From contig NZ_JAQLFJ010000006.1 in the NCBI RefSeq assembly GCF_028206795.1, positions 62,001 through 126,000 of the forward strand: DNA of 64,000 nucleotides, read 5' to 3'. The position numbers and the translations under genes are program-made. The DNA is from Collinsella aerofaciens (lineage in GTDB: Bacteria; Actinomycetota; Coriobacteriia; Coriobacteriales; Coriobacteriaceae). Position 1 is the first letter of the stretch. Each line of letters opens with the position of its first letter. Of the stretch, positions 1 through 7,935 are shown in pieces. Below the pieces are notes generated by a model, which was not told the DNA's origin, ran no database searches, and saw nothing but the letters and a program-made list of their open reading frames with translations.

Positions 1-2
1 TG

Positions 3-1049
3 CAGGATGTTCCGGCGTTTGATGACCTGCCGGTCGATGAAGCCCAGCAGGCTGCCTTTGATGATTTCTGCGCACATGCCGAGGAGCCCGAGCAGATGCA
101 GCTTGGCGCCGTGGTGCGCTTGGATCGCGGGTTTCCACTGGTGGCGACTGCCGATGACACGTTTCGTGCCGAGCATGCTGTGGGGTTTGCCAAGTCACGC
201 GGCGAGGACGAGGTCCTGCTGCCTGCCGTGGGCGATCGTGTGGCGGTGCGCCGCGCTCCCGGGCACGATATGGGCGTGATTGAGTGCGTGCTGCCGCGCC
301 GTACGAGCTTTGAGCGTTGGCGCGGCCGTGCCCGCGGGGAGCGTCAGGTGCTCTGCTCCAACGTGGATAGCGTGCTAATCGTGCAGGCGCTCGGTGCCGG
401 CGAGGTGCTGCTCGACCGCGTGGCGCGCTCGCTGGTGTTGGCGCTCGACTGCGATGCCGAACCGGTGGTGGTACTCACCAAAGCTGACCGCTGCGATGCC
501 GAGGAACTCGAGCGCGATCTGGACCGCGTGCGCCGCCTGGTGGGTCCGGACGTGCGCGTGATCGTGACGTCCTCTGCCGAGGGCCGCGGCCTGGACGAGG
601 TCCGTGCCTGCGTGCCCGCCGGGAGCTGCGCCATGATTCTGGGCGAGTCGGGTGCCGGCAAGTCGACGCTGCTCAATGCGCTGCTGGGCCACGATACGTT
701 GGCGACCGGCGGTGTGCGCGAACGCGACGATCAGGGCCGTCACACTACCGTCGCGCGCGTGATGGTGGCACTGCCGGGCGACGCCGGCGTGATCGCCGAT
801 GCCCCGGGCCTGCGTAGCCTGCCGCTCGTGGGTCACGAGCGGGGTCTGGCGCGCGCTTTCCCCGAGATTGTCGAGGCATCGCGCGCGTGCCGGTTTGGCG
901 ATTGCACGCATGTCCATGAGCCGGGCTGCGCCGTTCGCGAGGCCGAGGACGCCGGGCAGATCGATAGCCTGCGTCTGGAAACGTTCCAAAACCTGGCGTC
1001 ATCCATGCGCGTGAGTGCTCAAATGCTCGATCCCGATGTCCATCTGTAA
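3..1049 (+). CDS. rsgA: Ribosome small-subunit-dependent GTPase RsgA (5' end uncertain)
   Basis: Circularly permuted GTPase that binds the 30S subunit and checks its late maturation in the cytoplasm. The frame is open from the first bases of the window, so the true start may lie upstream; the first in-frame ATG is at 96 with GAGGAG before it and would give 317 aa, within the usual family size. Counting from that ATG, an OB-fold-like N-terminus is followed by the permuted G motifs: TKAD near residue 128, the Walker A GESGAGKST near 182, then DAPG near 230. The C-terminal zinc knuckle CRFGDCTHVHEPGC is present, which is diagnostic of RsgA. A strong terminator follows. The identity is secure; only the start is in doubt. 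Confidence 0.93.
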   Translation, partial: QDVPAFDDLPVDEAQQAAFDDFCAHAEEPEQMQLGAVVRLDRGFPLVATADDTFRAEHAVGFAKSRGEDEVLLPAVGDRVAVRRAPGHDMGVIECVLPRRTSFERWRGRARGERQVLCSNVDSVLIVQALGAGEVLLDRVARSLVLALDCDAEPVVVLTKADRCDAEELERDLDRVRRLVGPDVRVIVTSSAEGRGLDEVRACVPAGSCAMILGESGAGKSTLLNALLGHDTLATGGVRERDDQGRHTTVARVMVALPGDAGVIADAPGLRSLPLVGHERGLARAFPEIVEASRACRFGDCTHVHEPGCAVREAEDAGQIDSLRLETFQNLASSMRVSAQMLDPDVHL

Positions 1050-1066
1050 TTGATTTTTCCTATGAC

Positions 1067-1101
1067 AGCCGTCTCCCAACTGTTCGGGAGACGGCTTTTT
1101 T
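1067..1101 (+). terminator. Rho-independent terminator after rsgA
   Basis: An 11-bp perfect stem (AGCCGTCTCCC with its complement) around a short loop is followed directly by a T run. It separates rsgA from the Tad operon. Confidence 0.9.
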
Positions 1102-1139
1102 GCTGTGGAAAAGCCTCGAAACATGCAGTTTGCTGACGT

Positions 1140-1191
1140 GCTGACCAAAACCTTGCCACGAGCTTGACGGGCTGGTCAGCTTTTGGTCAGC
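1140..1191. promoter_or_regulatory. Inverted repeat upstream of the Tad operon
   Basis: GCTGACCAAAA (1140-1150) is perfectly complementary to TTTTGGTCAGC (1181-1191). A further GGTCAGC half-site lies between them at 1174-1180. Repeated GGTCA motifs ahead of a long operon look like an operator, but a weak extra hairpin cannot be excluded. A TTGACA hexamer follows at 1199-1204 without a convincing -10. Confidence 0.4.
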
Positions 1192-1301
1192 GATTGGTTT
1201 GACATCGAAAACCAAGATTGCGATTGCGCCGCTTTGCACTCTGACCGCCCAGACAATGGTGGTACGGGCATTCGCCCGGCACTGCCATGAGAGGAGCGGC
1301 C

Positions 1302-1961
1302 GTGAACAAGAGCAAGCGCATCGCCATCAGTCTGGTCGCGGGCGTGCTCGCTGCTCTGCTCTGCATGGTTTACGGCTCGTCGATCCGCTCGCAAGCCGAA
1401 CAGGTCCAGGCTGAGACCTTGGCCAAGTACGGTGGCGATCGCGTCGAAGTTTGCGTCGCGGCGCGCGATATCGATGTGGGCGAGACCCTCGATGAGACCA
1501 ATGTCATAACCCAGGAATGGCTGACGAGCCTGCTGCCGCGTGACGCAGCGACCGAGCTGCGCCAGGTGCGCGGCGACGTGACGACTTCGCGTATTCCCAA
1601 AAACGCCGTGATCTGCAATGTCTACACCAAGGCCGAGAGCCGCAAGCTCGAGGTGCCTAAGGGCAAGGTCGCCGTTTCGGTGGCGGTCGATGCCGAGCAC
1701 TCGGTCGGCGGTGCTACGGGCGTGGGCAGCTACGTGGATGTGTATGTGCAAAAAGACGGCGTGACCGATCGGCTGTGCGGCGCGTACGTGATCGATACCA
1801 GTGAGGATTCCGGTGCCACGCGCGAGGGCAAGATCGAATGGGTGACGCTGGCGGCTGACCCCGAAGACGTCAAGGAACTGCTGGGAGCCTCGGGCAAGGG
1901 AACGGTCAGCTTGACGATTCCCGCCACGGCGCGCGGCAAAAAGAGCGGAGGCGACGAGTGA
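1302..1961 (+). CDS. cpaB: CpaB-like Flp pilus assembly protein (SAF domain)
   Basis: Predicted membrane-anchored pilus assembly protein of the CpaB/RcpC type. An N-terminal membrane segment (LVAGVLAALLCMVYG) is followed by a SAF-like domain with the typical phrase VAARDIDVGETLDETNV near residues 50-66. I chose the GTG at 1302 because AGAGGAG sits six bases upstream; the ATG at 1287 overlaps that ribosome site and lacks one of its own. The product is 219 aa. It heads the Tad operon and its stop overlaps the next gene. In organisms with one membrane CpaB cannot serve a secretin, so its role here is inferred to be at the cell wall or pilus base. Confidence 0.82.
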   Translation: MNKSKRIAISLVAGVLAALLCMVYGSSIRSQAEQVQAETLAKYGGDRVEVCVAARDIDVGETLDETNVITQEWLTSLLPRDAATELRQVRGDVTTSRIPKNAVICNVYTKAESRKLEVPKGKVAVSVAVDAEHSVGGATGVGSYVDVYVQKDGVTDRLCGAYVIDTSEDSGATREGKIEWVTLAADPEDVKELLGASGKGTVSLTIPATARGKKSGGDE

Positions 1962-3610
1962 TGAAGGCGATCTGGCTTGCGTGCTGCGCGTGCGGCGATT
2001 ACGGGCTGTTGCAGCGGGAAGTCGAGGGCCGTGATGCGGGTGCACAGGTGCTTCGCGTGGGTGACCTGGACGGGCTGGTTTCCATGGCGCGGGCGTTTCC
2101 GTCGCGCCGCGGGGCTGCCATCATCGCGGCGTCTCTGTTTGATACCGAAGATGTGCGCAAGACTGTTGCGCGCCTGACGGCCGAAGGCCGCGTGAGTCGC
2201 GTGGTCGTGTTGATAGAAGCGCTCGATCCGTCGGATATCGAGGGGCTGTTTCGCGCGGGGGCGACCGAGGTTATCGCTGCACACAGTATATGCGGCAACG
2301 GGCGCGCGGGCGAGGGAGCGGTTGATTCCGATCGGCGCATGACGATTGAGCCCGATGCTTTTGTTGATAGGGAACCCGGGGCGCCTCGCGCTACAAGAGG
2401 CCCGCGTGTTGATGATTATGGAAAAGCGGAAGCCGAGCATGGTCGGCGCCCCCGGAACCCCCTTGTATACGATGACGCTGGAGGGCCGGCGCAGCATGCT
2501 GGCGACTCCCCGGCAGTAGATATGGGATACGTGCACGGCGTGAATCTGGCGGATGAACTCGACGAAGTTGAGGGCCTTGCCGGGTGCGGCGAGTTGTCGC
2601 TGATGCAGCATGAGCAGATTGCGCAGAACGAGCCTGCCTCGCAGACCGAACAAGCAGCCATGCCGGCTTGGACGCAGCACGTGGTTGCGGCGGGGGAGAC
2701 GGGGACGCTGTCACCGACGCCCGCCCCGCCGCCTCCGATGCCGCCGGCAGACGCTACCGCTCCGCCGCATCGAGCTCCAGTCATCTGCGCTATTTCGGGT
2801 TCGGGCGGTTGCGGCAAGTCGACGATCGTTGCCGCCATGGCACACACATCGTCGCTGTTGGGCTTGCGTGCCGCCGTGCTCGACCTGGACCTGATGTTTG
2901 GAAACCTTTACGACTTGTTAGGCGTCGATGCTCCGCGCGATATGGCGGCACTTATCGAGCCATCGGCGGCGGGCGCGCTCACCGAGCCGGATATCGTAGC
3001 CACATCGATGCGCGTGGCGCCGGGCGTTACGCTCTGGGGTCCCGTCGCGGCGCCCGAGCAAGCCGAGCTCATGGCACGTCCGGTGGAGCTACTGCTTGAT
3101 GTCCTGCGTCGCGAATCCGACGTGGTCTTTATCGATACCTCGGTCTTTTGGGGCGACGCCGTGGCGGCTGCGGTGGCGGCGAGCGACCGTTGCCTGGTCG
3201 TTGGCGATGCGGCGGTGTCGTCCGCGGCATCGGCGTCGCGCGTCATTGAACTGGCAAGTCGAGTAGGTGTGCCGCGCACGCGTATGAGCGCCGTGTTCAA
3301 CCGGTTCGGTGCGCGCGGGGCAGACGAGGACGTCGCTATGCGCTTTGAGATTGCCTGTGCGTTGAGCTCCAAGATTCGTATCGCCGATGGCGGGCAGGAT
3401 CTCGCCGCGCTCATGGCGTTTGGGCGTGCTGACGAGGCAGTGGGGCAGACCAGCGCTTTTGCGACCAGCGTGCGCGAGGCCACGCGCGAGATGCTCGTGG
3501 AACTGGGGTGCGCCGTCGGCCCTTGGAGCGATATGGTCGCCGACCGTGCAATGCGCACCGAACGCCCGCGTATCCGCCTTCCCTGGTCGCACGAGGGTGA
3601 TCAGCGATGA
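1961..3610 (+). CDS. tadZ: TadZ/CpaE-like ParA-family ATPase
   Basis: Probable localisation factor for the Tad secretion machine. Residues 1-120 look like a degenerate receiver domain, as in CpaE/TadZ. A long low-complexity linker ending in a proline-rich stretch (about 252-270) leads to a MinD/ParA-type ATPase domain whose Walker A reads SGSGGCGKST near 279-288. Hydrophobic beta strands (AAVLDLDL, VVFIDTS) follow as expected for the fold. Length is 549 aa, longer than many TadZ because of the linker. The ATG at 1961 overlaps the cpaB stop; a GTG three bases earlier is an alternative. The next gene, tadA, overlaps its stop, indicating translational coupling. Confidence 0.83.
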   Translation: MKAIWLACCACGDYGLLQREVEGRDAGAQVLRVGDLDGLVSMARAFPSRRGAAIIAASLFDTEDVRKTVARLTAEGRVSRVVVLIEALDPSDIEGLFRAGATEVIAAHSICGNGRAGEGAVDSDRRMTIEPDAFVDREPGAPRATRGPRVDDYGKAEAEHGRRPRNPLVYDDAGGPAQHAGDSPAVDMGYVHGVNLADELDEVEGLAGCGELSLMQHEQIAQNEPASQTEQAAMPAWTQHVVAAGETGTLSPTPAPPPPMPPADATAPPHRAPVICAISGSGGCGKSTIVAAMAHTSSLLGLRAAVLDLDLMFGNLYDLLGVDAPRDMAALIEPSAAGALTEPDIVATSMRVAPGVTLWGPVAAPEQAELMARPVELLLDVLRRESDVVFIDTSVFWGDAVAAAVAASDRCLVVGDAAVSSAASASRVIELASRVGVPRTRMSAVFNRFGARGADEDVAMRFEIACALSSKIRIADGGQDLAALMAFGRADEAVGQTSAFATSVREATREMLVELGCAVGPWSDMVADRAMRTERPRIRLPWSHEGDQR

Positions 3611-4935
3611 GCCTGCAAACGAGGATTAAGGCTGCCGGCGCTGCGGCGGCGGCAGCGCCTGTAGATGCGGGGCGTCGCCGCGCCGTGAAACGACGCACCA
3701 AGCGCGCCGTGATGGACCGCATGGGTTACGACGAAGTGGCGCGTATCAGCGCCTATATCGACCCGGCACTTGCCCGCTCGGAATTGCGTCCTGCGGTGGA
3801 GGCGGCGCTCAATGTTGAGGAGCCGACCGATCTCGCGACGCCCGAGCGCGAGGCCATCATCGACGAGATTTTGGATGACGTGGTGGGCTTGGGGCCGTTG
3901 CAGCCGCTCATCGAGGACGACACCGTTACCGAGATCATGATCAACGGCTGCCGCTCGGCTTTCTTTGAACGCGGCGGCGTCTTGTACCCCATCGAGCATG
4001 CGTTTGAGGATGATGAGCAGATCCGTGTGCTTATCGACCGCATTATCTCGCCACTTGGCCGCCGTATCGACGAGCGCAGCCCCATCGTCAACGCCCGCCT
4101 TAAAACGGGCTATCGCGTCAACGCGGTGATTCCGCCTGTGGCGATTGACGGACCGATTCTCACCATCCGAAAGTTCTCGGACCGTATCTGCTCGCTGGAC
4201 GAGCTCGTGGGGTTGGGATCGCTGCCGCTTTGGTATGCGCAGCTGCTGTCGTGTGCGGTGTCGCTGCGACAGGACTTGGCGGTTGCGGGAGGCACGGGAT
4301 CTGGTAAGACCACCCTGCTCAACGCGTTGTCATGTGAGATTTCCACCGGCGAGCGCATCGTGACGATCGAGGACTCTGCCGAGCTCAAGTTTGCGCATCA
4401 TCCGCACGTGGTGCGCCTAGAGGCGCGCGAGGCTTCAATTGAGGGCGAGGGCGCGGTGACGATCCGCGACCTGGTGACTAATGCCCTGCGCATGCGCCCC
4501 GACCGCATCGTGGTGGGCGAGGTGCGCGGTGCCGAGTGCTGCGACATGTTGCAGGCCATGAACACGGGCCACGACGGGTCGCTCACCACGCTTCATGCGG
4601 GTTCAGAACAGGAGACCGTGGTGCGTCTGACGTTGCTTGCACGTTATGGCATCGATCTGCCGAGCGAGCTCATCGAGGAGCAGATTGCCATGGCACTCGA
4701 CGGTATCGTGATGTCCGAGCGCCACGCCGATGGCAGGCGCTTCGTCTCCTCGTATTCGGGGGTGCGACGCGCCGCATCGGGCGGCGTAGAGCTCGAGCGC
4801 TATGTGACGTTCGATGCCGCCGAGCGCACCTGGACGCTTGACCGCGAGCCGCCGTTTATCGCAGAAGGCTTGCGGTCGGGGACGCTCACACAAGAGGAGG
4901 TGGACGAATGGAGATCACTGTGCCCCTCGTCGTAG
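3607..4935 (+). CDS. tadA: Tad pilus assembly ATPase TadA/CpaF
   Basis: Hexameric secretion ATPase that powers Flp pilus extension at the inner face of the membrane. The 442-aa protein has the family's N-terminal helical region, then [16 protein letters not shown] (Walker A lysine near residue 234), [10 protein letters not shown] (Asp box), the [13 protein letters not shown]alker B and the [12 protein letters not shown]is box. Length and motif order match CpaF. Its start overlaps the tadZ stop and its end overlaps tadB by 28 bases, so the motor and the platform proteins are translated together. Identification is secure. Confidence 0.95.
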
Positions 4936-5834
4936 GGGGCTTGGCAGGGCTTTCTGTCGCGACGGCGTGCGGGGCGGAACCTCGTGTGCCGCAGGTACCG
5001 CCGGCGGAGCTGGCACGTCAGGCGCTCGAGACGGTGGCAGAGAAGCTGCCGCGTGAGCTGGTGGAAAACGATCTGCTGAAAAAGATCGCCCGTTCGTGGG
5101 CATCGCTGGCTCCGGCGCATCGCCTTGGCCTCGTGATCGAAGATGCTTCGGGACGTTTGGCGTTTCTGCTGCTATCGAGCGGTGTCTGCTGCGTTTTACT
5201 AACGATGGTGTCGTTATCGCCCCTCGGATTTGCCTTGGGACTTGTTGCTCCGTTTGCCGTCGGTGCCGCCCGGGATGGCTTTGAGAGCCGGCGCGAGCAA
5301 CACGATGCAGAAGAGGCGATGCCCGAGGCGTTTACCGCACTTTCCATGTCGCTTGCCTCGGGACATTCGCTGGCCCAGGGCATGCGCTTTGTGGGCGCTC
5401 ATGCGCAAGAGCCAGTGCATACCGAGTTTTTGCGGGTGGCGGCGGCGATCGATTGCGGCATCTCGGCGACCGACGCGCTCGATGACTTGCTCGTACGTAT
5501 CGACGCCCCCGGTCTTTCGCTTGTGACCTTGGCGCTTAAGGTGTCTCAGCGCACCGGCGCTCCGCTTGCCGACTTACTGTCCGAGGCGTCGAGCATGGTG
5601 GGGGAGCGCATTGAGCTCAAGCGCCGCCTGGATGTTAAGACGTCGCAGGCTCGCATGTCTGCGCATATGGTCGCGGCGATGCCGGCGGGCATGTGCGCGG
5701 TGTTGGCGCTGCTTTCGGCAGATTTTCGTCGCGGTCTTGCGACGCCTGCCGGCGCGGGCGCTGTGGTGCTGGGTCTTGCCCTCAACGCCGTTGCCCTGGT
5801 GGTTATCCGGCGCATTATGCGGGTGGAGCTATGA
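4908..5834 (+). CDS. tadB: Type II/IV secretion inner-membrane platform protein TadB
   Basis: Polytopic inner-membrane platform of the Tad machine, T2SSF family. Two membrane segments occur near residues 85-125 (LAFLLLSSGVCCVLLTM, then FALGLVAPFAVG), followed by the cytoplasmic F domain with the family pattern EAMPEAFTALSMSLASGHSL and TGAPLADLLSEASSMV. Two C-terminal membrane helices end the 308-aa product. It lies between the motor TadA and TadC, with overlaps on both sides, the standard order. The RIELKRRLDVKTSQARMSA segment, which precedes the final helices, is typical of TadB. Confidence 0.9.
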   Translation: MEITVPLVVGGLAGLSVATACGAEPRVPQVPPAELARQALETVAEKLPRELVENDLLKKIARSWASLAPAHRLGLVIEDASGRLAFLLLSSGVCCVLLTMVSLSPLGFALGLVAPFAVGAARDGFESRREQHDAEEAMPEAFTALSMSLASGHSLAQGMRFVGAHAQEPVHTEFLRVAAAIDCGISATDALDDLLVRIDAPGLSLVTLALKVSQRTGAPLADLLSEASSMVGERIELKRRLDVKTSQARMSAHMVAAMPAGMCAVLALLSADFRRGLATPAGAGAVVLGLALNAVALVVIRRIMRVEL

Positions 5835-6472
5835 GCGCCTCGGTTGCAGTTGCGGCTTGCCTGTGCGCCCTGAGTGTATTTGTCGCGACGGGTTTTGATC
5901 GGGCGGATGCACGCAAGATCGCAGGGGCCTGCAAGCGCGAGGCGGTGCTGGTCGCTGCCGCGGGTCGCTCGGTGGTCGATGCTCTGACCGCGCGAGTGAA
6001 GGGCGCGGTTGGAGCGGGCGGCCCGGCGCGAGTGTCGCTCGGCGAAGTGTCCGAGATGATCGATGTTGTGCGCTTGGGTCTTTCGGCCGGTCTTTCGTTT
6101 GATGCGGCGCTTGAGATTTTCTGCGCCAACCGCCGGTCAGTGCTGGCTCTTCGCCTTGAGCGCGCCTGCATGGCGTGGCAGGTGGGCGTGGGCACGCGTG
6201 AGGACGAGTTGTTGGCCGCCGCGCGCGACCTGGACGTGCGAGCGCTCGAGACCTTTGCCATCACGGTGGGGCAGGCGCTCGCCCTGGGTGCCCCACTTGC
6301 CGAGACGCTGGCCGCTCAAAGTCGCGAGATCCGTGCGGCTCATCGCGCCGCGGTCGAGCGCGAGATCGAGCGTGCGCCCGTCAAGCTGTTGATTCCCACC
6401 GGCACGCTCATCTTGCCGGCGTTGCTTCTGTCCATATTGGGCCCGCTGCTGGGAGCAGGCGGGATGATGTAG
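5831..6472 (+). CDS. tadC: Tad platform protein TadC
   Basis: Second T2SSF-type platform protein, partner of TadB. I place the start at the ATG at 5831, which overlaps the tadB stop; a longer upstream reading runs through tadB and is not credible. The 213-aa product has an N-terminal membrane helix, a helical F-like domain (SEMIDVVRLGLSAGLSFDAAL; AITVGQALALGAPLAETLA) and a C-terminal hydrophobic pair (KLLIPTGTLILPALLLSILG). It is shorter than many TadC proteins, but this is common in Actinomycetota. AGGGAGG lies just downstream as the ribosome site of the pilin gene. Confidence 0.88.
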   Translation: MSASVAVAACLCALSVFVATGFDRADARKIAGACKREAVLVAAAGRSVVDALTARVKGAVGAGGPARVSLGEVSEMIDVVRLGLSAGLSFDAALEIFCANRRSVLALRLERACMAWQVGVGTREDELLAAARDLDVRALETFAITVGQALALGAPLAETLAAQSREIRAAHRAAVEREIERAPVKLLIPTGTLILPALLLSILGPLLGAGGMM

Positions 6473-6482
6473 GGAGGAATAC

Positions 6483-6716
6483 ATGAACACGATGGTCGAA
6501 GTTGCTGACAAGGCTTGGAGCTGGGCTTTTTGCCGGGCGATTCACACTCGCCAGCATGCCAAGGAGCTGTTGCAGGAGGAGAGCGCGCAGGGTACCACCG
6601 AGTACGCCATTTTAGTGGGCGTACTTGTGGTGATCGCGATTATTGCCATCGTTGCATTTAAAGGCAAGGTTAAAGAGCTATGGGATGCGATCAGCGAGGG
6701 CATCAACAGCCTGTAG
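6483..6716 (+). CDS. flp: Flp-type pilin (class IVb prepilin)
   Basis: Likely the major pilin subunit. The 77-aa product has a long polar leader (residues 1-35), then EESAQGTTEYAILVG leading into a 20-residue hydrophobic helix and a short charged C-terminus, the usual layout of Flp prepilins. If the conserved Glu is at +5, cleavage would fall between Ala and Gln (A|QGTTEY) rather than after the usual Gly. AGGGAGG lies a few bases before the ATG. No prepilin peptidase gene is in the window, so the processing enzyme must be encoded elsewhere. Confidence 0.88.
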   Translation: MNTMVEVADKAWSWAFCRAIHTRQHAKELLQEESAQGTTEYAILVGVLVVIAIIAIVAFKGKVKELWDAISEGINSL

Positions 6717-7243
6717 AGGGCGAGCGCCCCATCGGGGTGCTGCTGGTGTTTGCTTGCCTGACCGTGGCGATAGCGGCGGTGCTTTGGGGGCTTAACGCCG
6801 CGCGGCAGCAGCGTCCTGGGACCGCCTCCGATTTGGGCTCAGATTCGGCGGTGGCGTCTCAAAAAGATGAGATGCGAGATGCGGACGATTCGGATGTCGC
6901 TGTCACGGCGCAAACCTTTCTGCGGACGCTCGACAAGCGGTCTGGCACTGCGACGGATTCGCCTGAGGGCAACGCGATTGCGGTCCGGCTTGCATGGTCC
7001 GAGGACCGACCGATGACCGAAGCGGCGGCGGATATGCTGCGTGCCTATCGCGAGGTACCCACGGCGCAACTTGCTCTGAGCGGCTATCTCGACATCAAGG
7101 GAAACGTGTGGGGCGCCATCGTGCGCGACGGACGCGGCTGGGTCGATATGGTGACAATTGCCGCGGATGCTGGCGATGCTTCGTGTCGTCTGCGCGCCGT
7201 GCGCCTGAGCCCGCAGGCAACGGACTCAAAGGAGGGATCGTGA
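6680..7243 (+). CDS. Tad-locus membrane-anchored protein of unknown function
   Basis: I do not recognise a family. After a short N-terminus there is one membrane helix (IGVLLVFACLTVAIAAVLWG), then a polar region rich in Ser and Asp and a folded-looking C-terminal domain of about 90 residues (QLALSGYLDIKGNVWGAI). Topology suggests an extracytoplasmic C-terminus. The start is uncertain: the ATG at 6680 overlaps the pilin by 37 bases, while a GTG at 6737 would begin right at the membrane helix. Position between the pilin and the TadE-like genes suggests a pilus accessory role, which is inference. Confidence 0.65.
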   Translation: MGCDQRGHQQPVEGERPIGVLLVFACLTVAIAAVLWGLNAARQQRPGTASDLGSDSAVASQKDEMRDADDSDVAVTAQTFLRTLDKRSGTATDSPEGNAIAVRLAWSEDRPMTEAAADMLRAYREVPTAQLALSGYLDIKGNVWGAIVRDGRGWVDMVTIAADAGDASCRLRAVRLSPQATDSKEGS

Positions 7244-7244
7244 A

Positions 7245-7463
7245 ATGCATGATGTCCTGCGTGAGGAATCTGCCCAGGCGACGGTCGAATACGCCATCGT
7301 CACGGTGGCGCTGTTATCGATCGTGCTGGCGATCGCGGGACTTTGGCGTGCCGGCACCGATGGGCGCTTGGCGGCGCTGGTTGAGCGGGCGGCATCTCAT
7401 GGCGTTGCCTCGACGTCGGTTATCGACGCCGCTGCGGCCGCTAAGGACATCGCGTTGTATTGA
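7245..7463 (+). CDS. Pilin-like small membrane protein (Flp/TadE type)
   Basis: 72-aa protein with a class IVb prepilin-like N-terminus: EESAQATVEYAIVTVAL followed by one hydrophobic helix and a short Ala-rich tail. The motif AQATVEY has Glu at the position expected to be +5, so it is probably processed by the same prepilin peptidase as the Flp pilin. It could be a minor pilin or a very short TadE. It follows the preceding gene by one base. Confidence 0.78.
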   Translation: MHDVLREESAQATVEYAIVTVALLSIVLAIAGLWRAGTDGRLAALVERAASHGVASTSVIDAAAAAKDIALY

Positions 7464-7935
7464 TGCCGCGCGCGAGGACCGGGCGCAGTCTACGGTCGAG
7501 GCCGCTTTTTTGCTGCCGACGTTTCTGACACTCATCCTTCTCGCGCTGCAACCGGTGTGCCTGCTCTATACGCGCGCGGTCATGGAGTCTGCCGCCGCCG
7601 AGACCGCGCGGCTCATGACCACGACGACGGCGGAGGACGACGATCTTAAGGAGTTCGCCCGCCGCCGACTTGCCGCAGTGCCCAACGTTTCGATCTTTCA
7701 TGCCGGCGGGCCGTTGTCGTGGGATATCGAGCTTGGCCGGGCCGGTGCGGGTGGCGTCTCGTCCGTGTCCGTTTCCGGCGAGGTCAAGCCGTTGCCTGTG
7801 ATCGGTGCGTTTGCGCAGGCTATGGGTGGTACCGCCGAGGGCGGCTACGTTGAGCTCAAGGTCGATGTCTCGTATCAATCGCGTCCCGAATGGCTGGAGG
7901 GAGATTATGATTCGTGGATTGCTGCATGGGATTAA
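7399..7935 (+). CDS. TadE-like pseudopilin
   Basis: TadE-family protein with a basic leader, then EDRAQSTVEAAFLLPTFL running into one membrane helix and a 110-residue extracytoplasmic domain with beta character. The start is uncertain. The ATG at 7399 overlaps the previous gene by 65 bases and gives an Arg-rich leader (MALPRRRLSTPLRP) of 178 aa total; the only alternatives near the motif are rare codons such as ATT. The end overlaps the start of the TadG-like gene by 29 bases. Its likely role is a minor pilin or assembly factor. Confidence 0.75.
   Translation: MALPRRRLSTPLRPLRTSRCIDAAREDRAQSTVEAAFLLPTFLTLILLALQPVCLLYTRAVMESAAAETARLMTTTTAEDDDLKEFARRRLAAVPNVSIFHAGGPLSWDIELGRAGAGGVSSVSVSGEVKPLPVIGAFAQAMGGTAEGGYVELKVDVSYQSRPEWLEGDYDSWIAAWD

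Noticed and set aside
5693..5830. Longer start for TadC
   Set aside because: It would overlap tadB by more than 130 bases in another frame with an Arg/Cys-rich implausible sequence; the ATG at 5831 overlaps the tadB stop as is usual in this operon.
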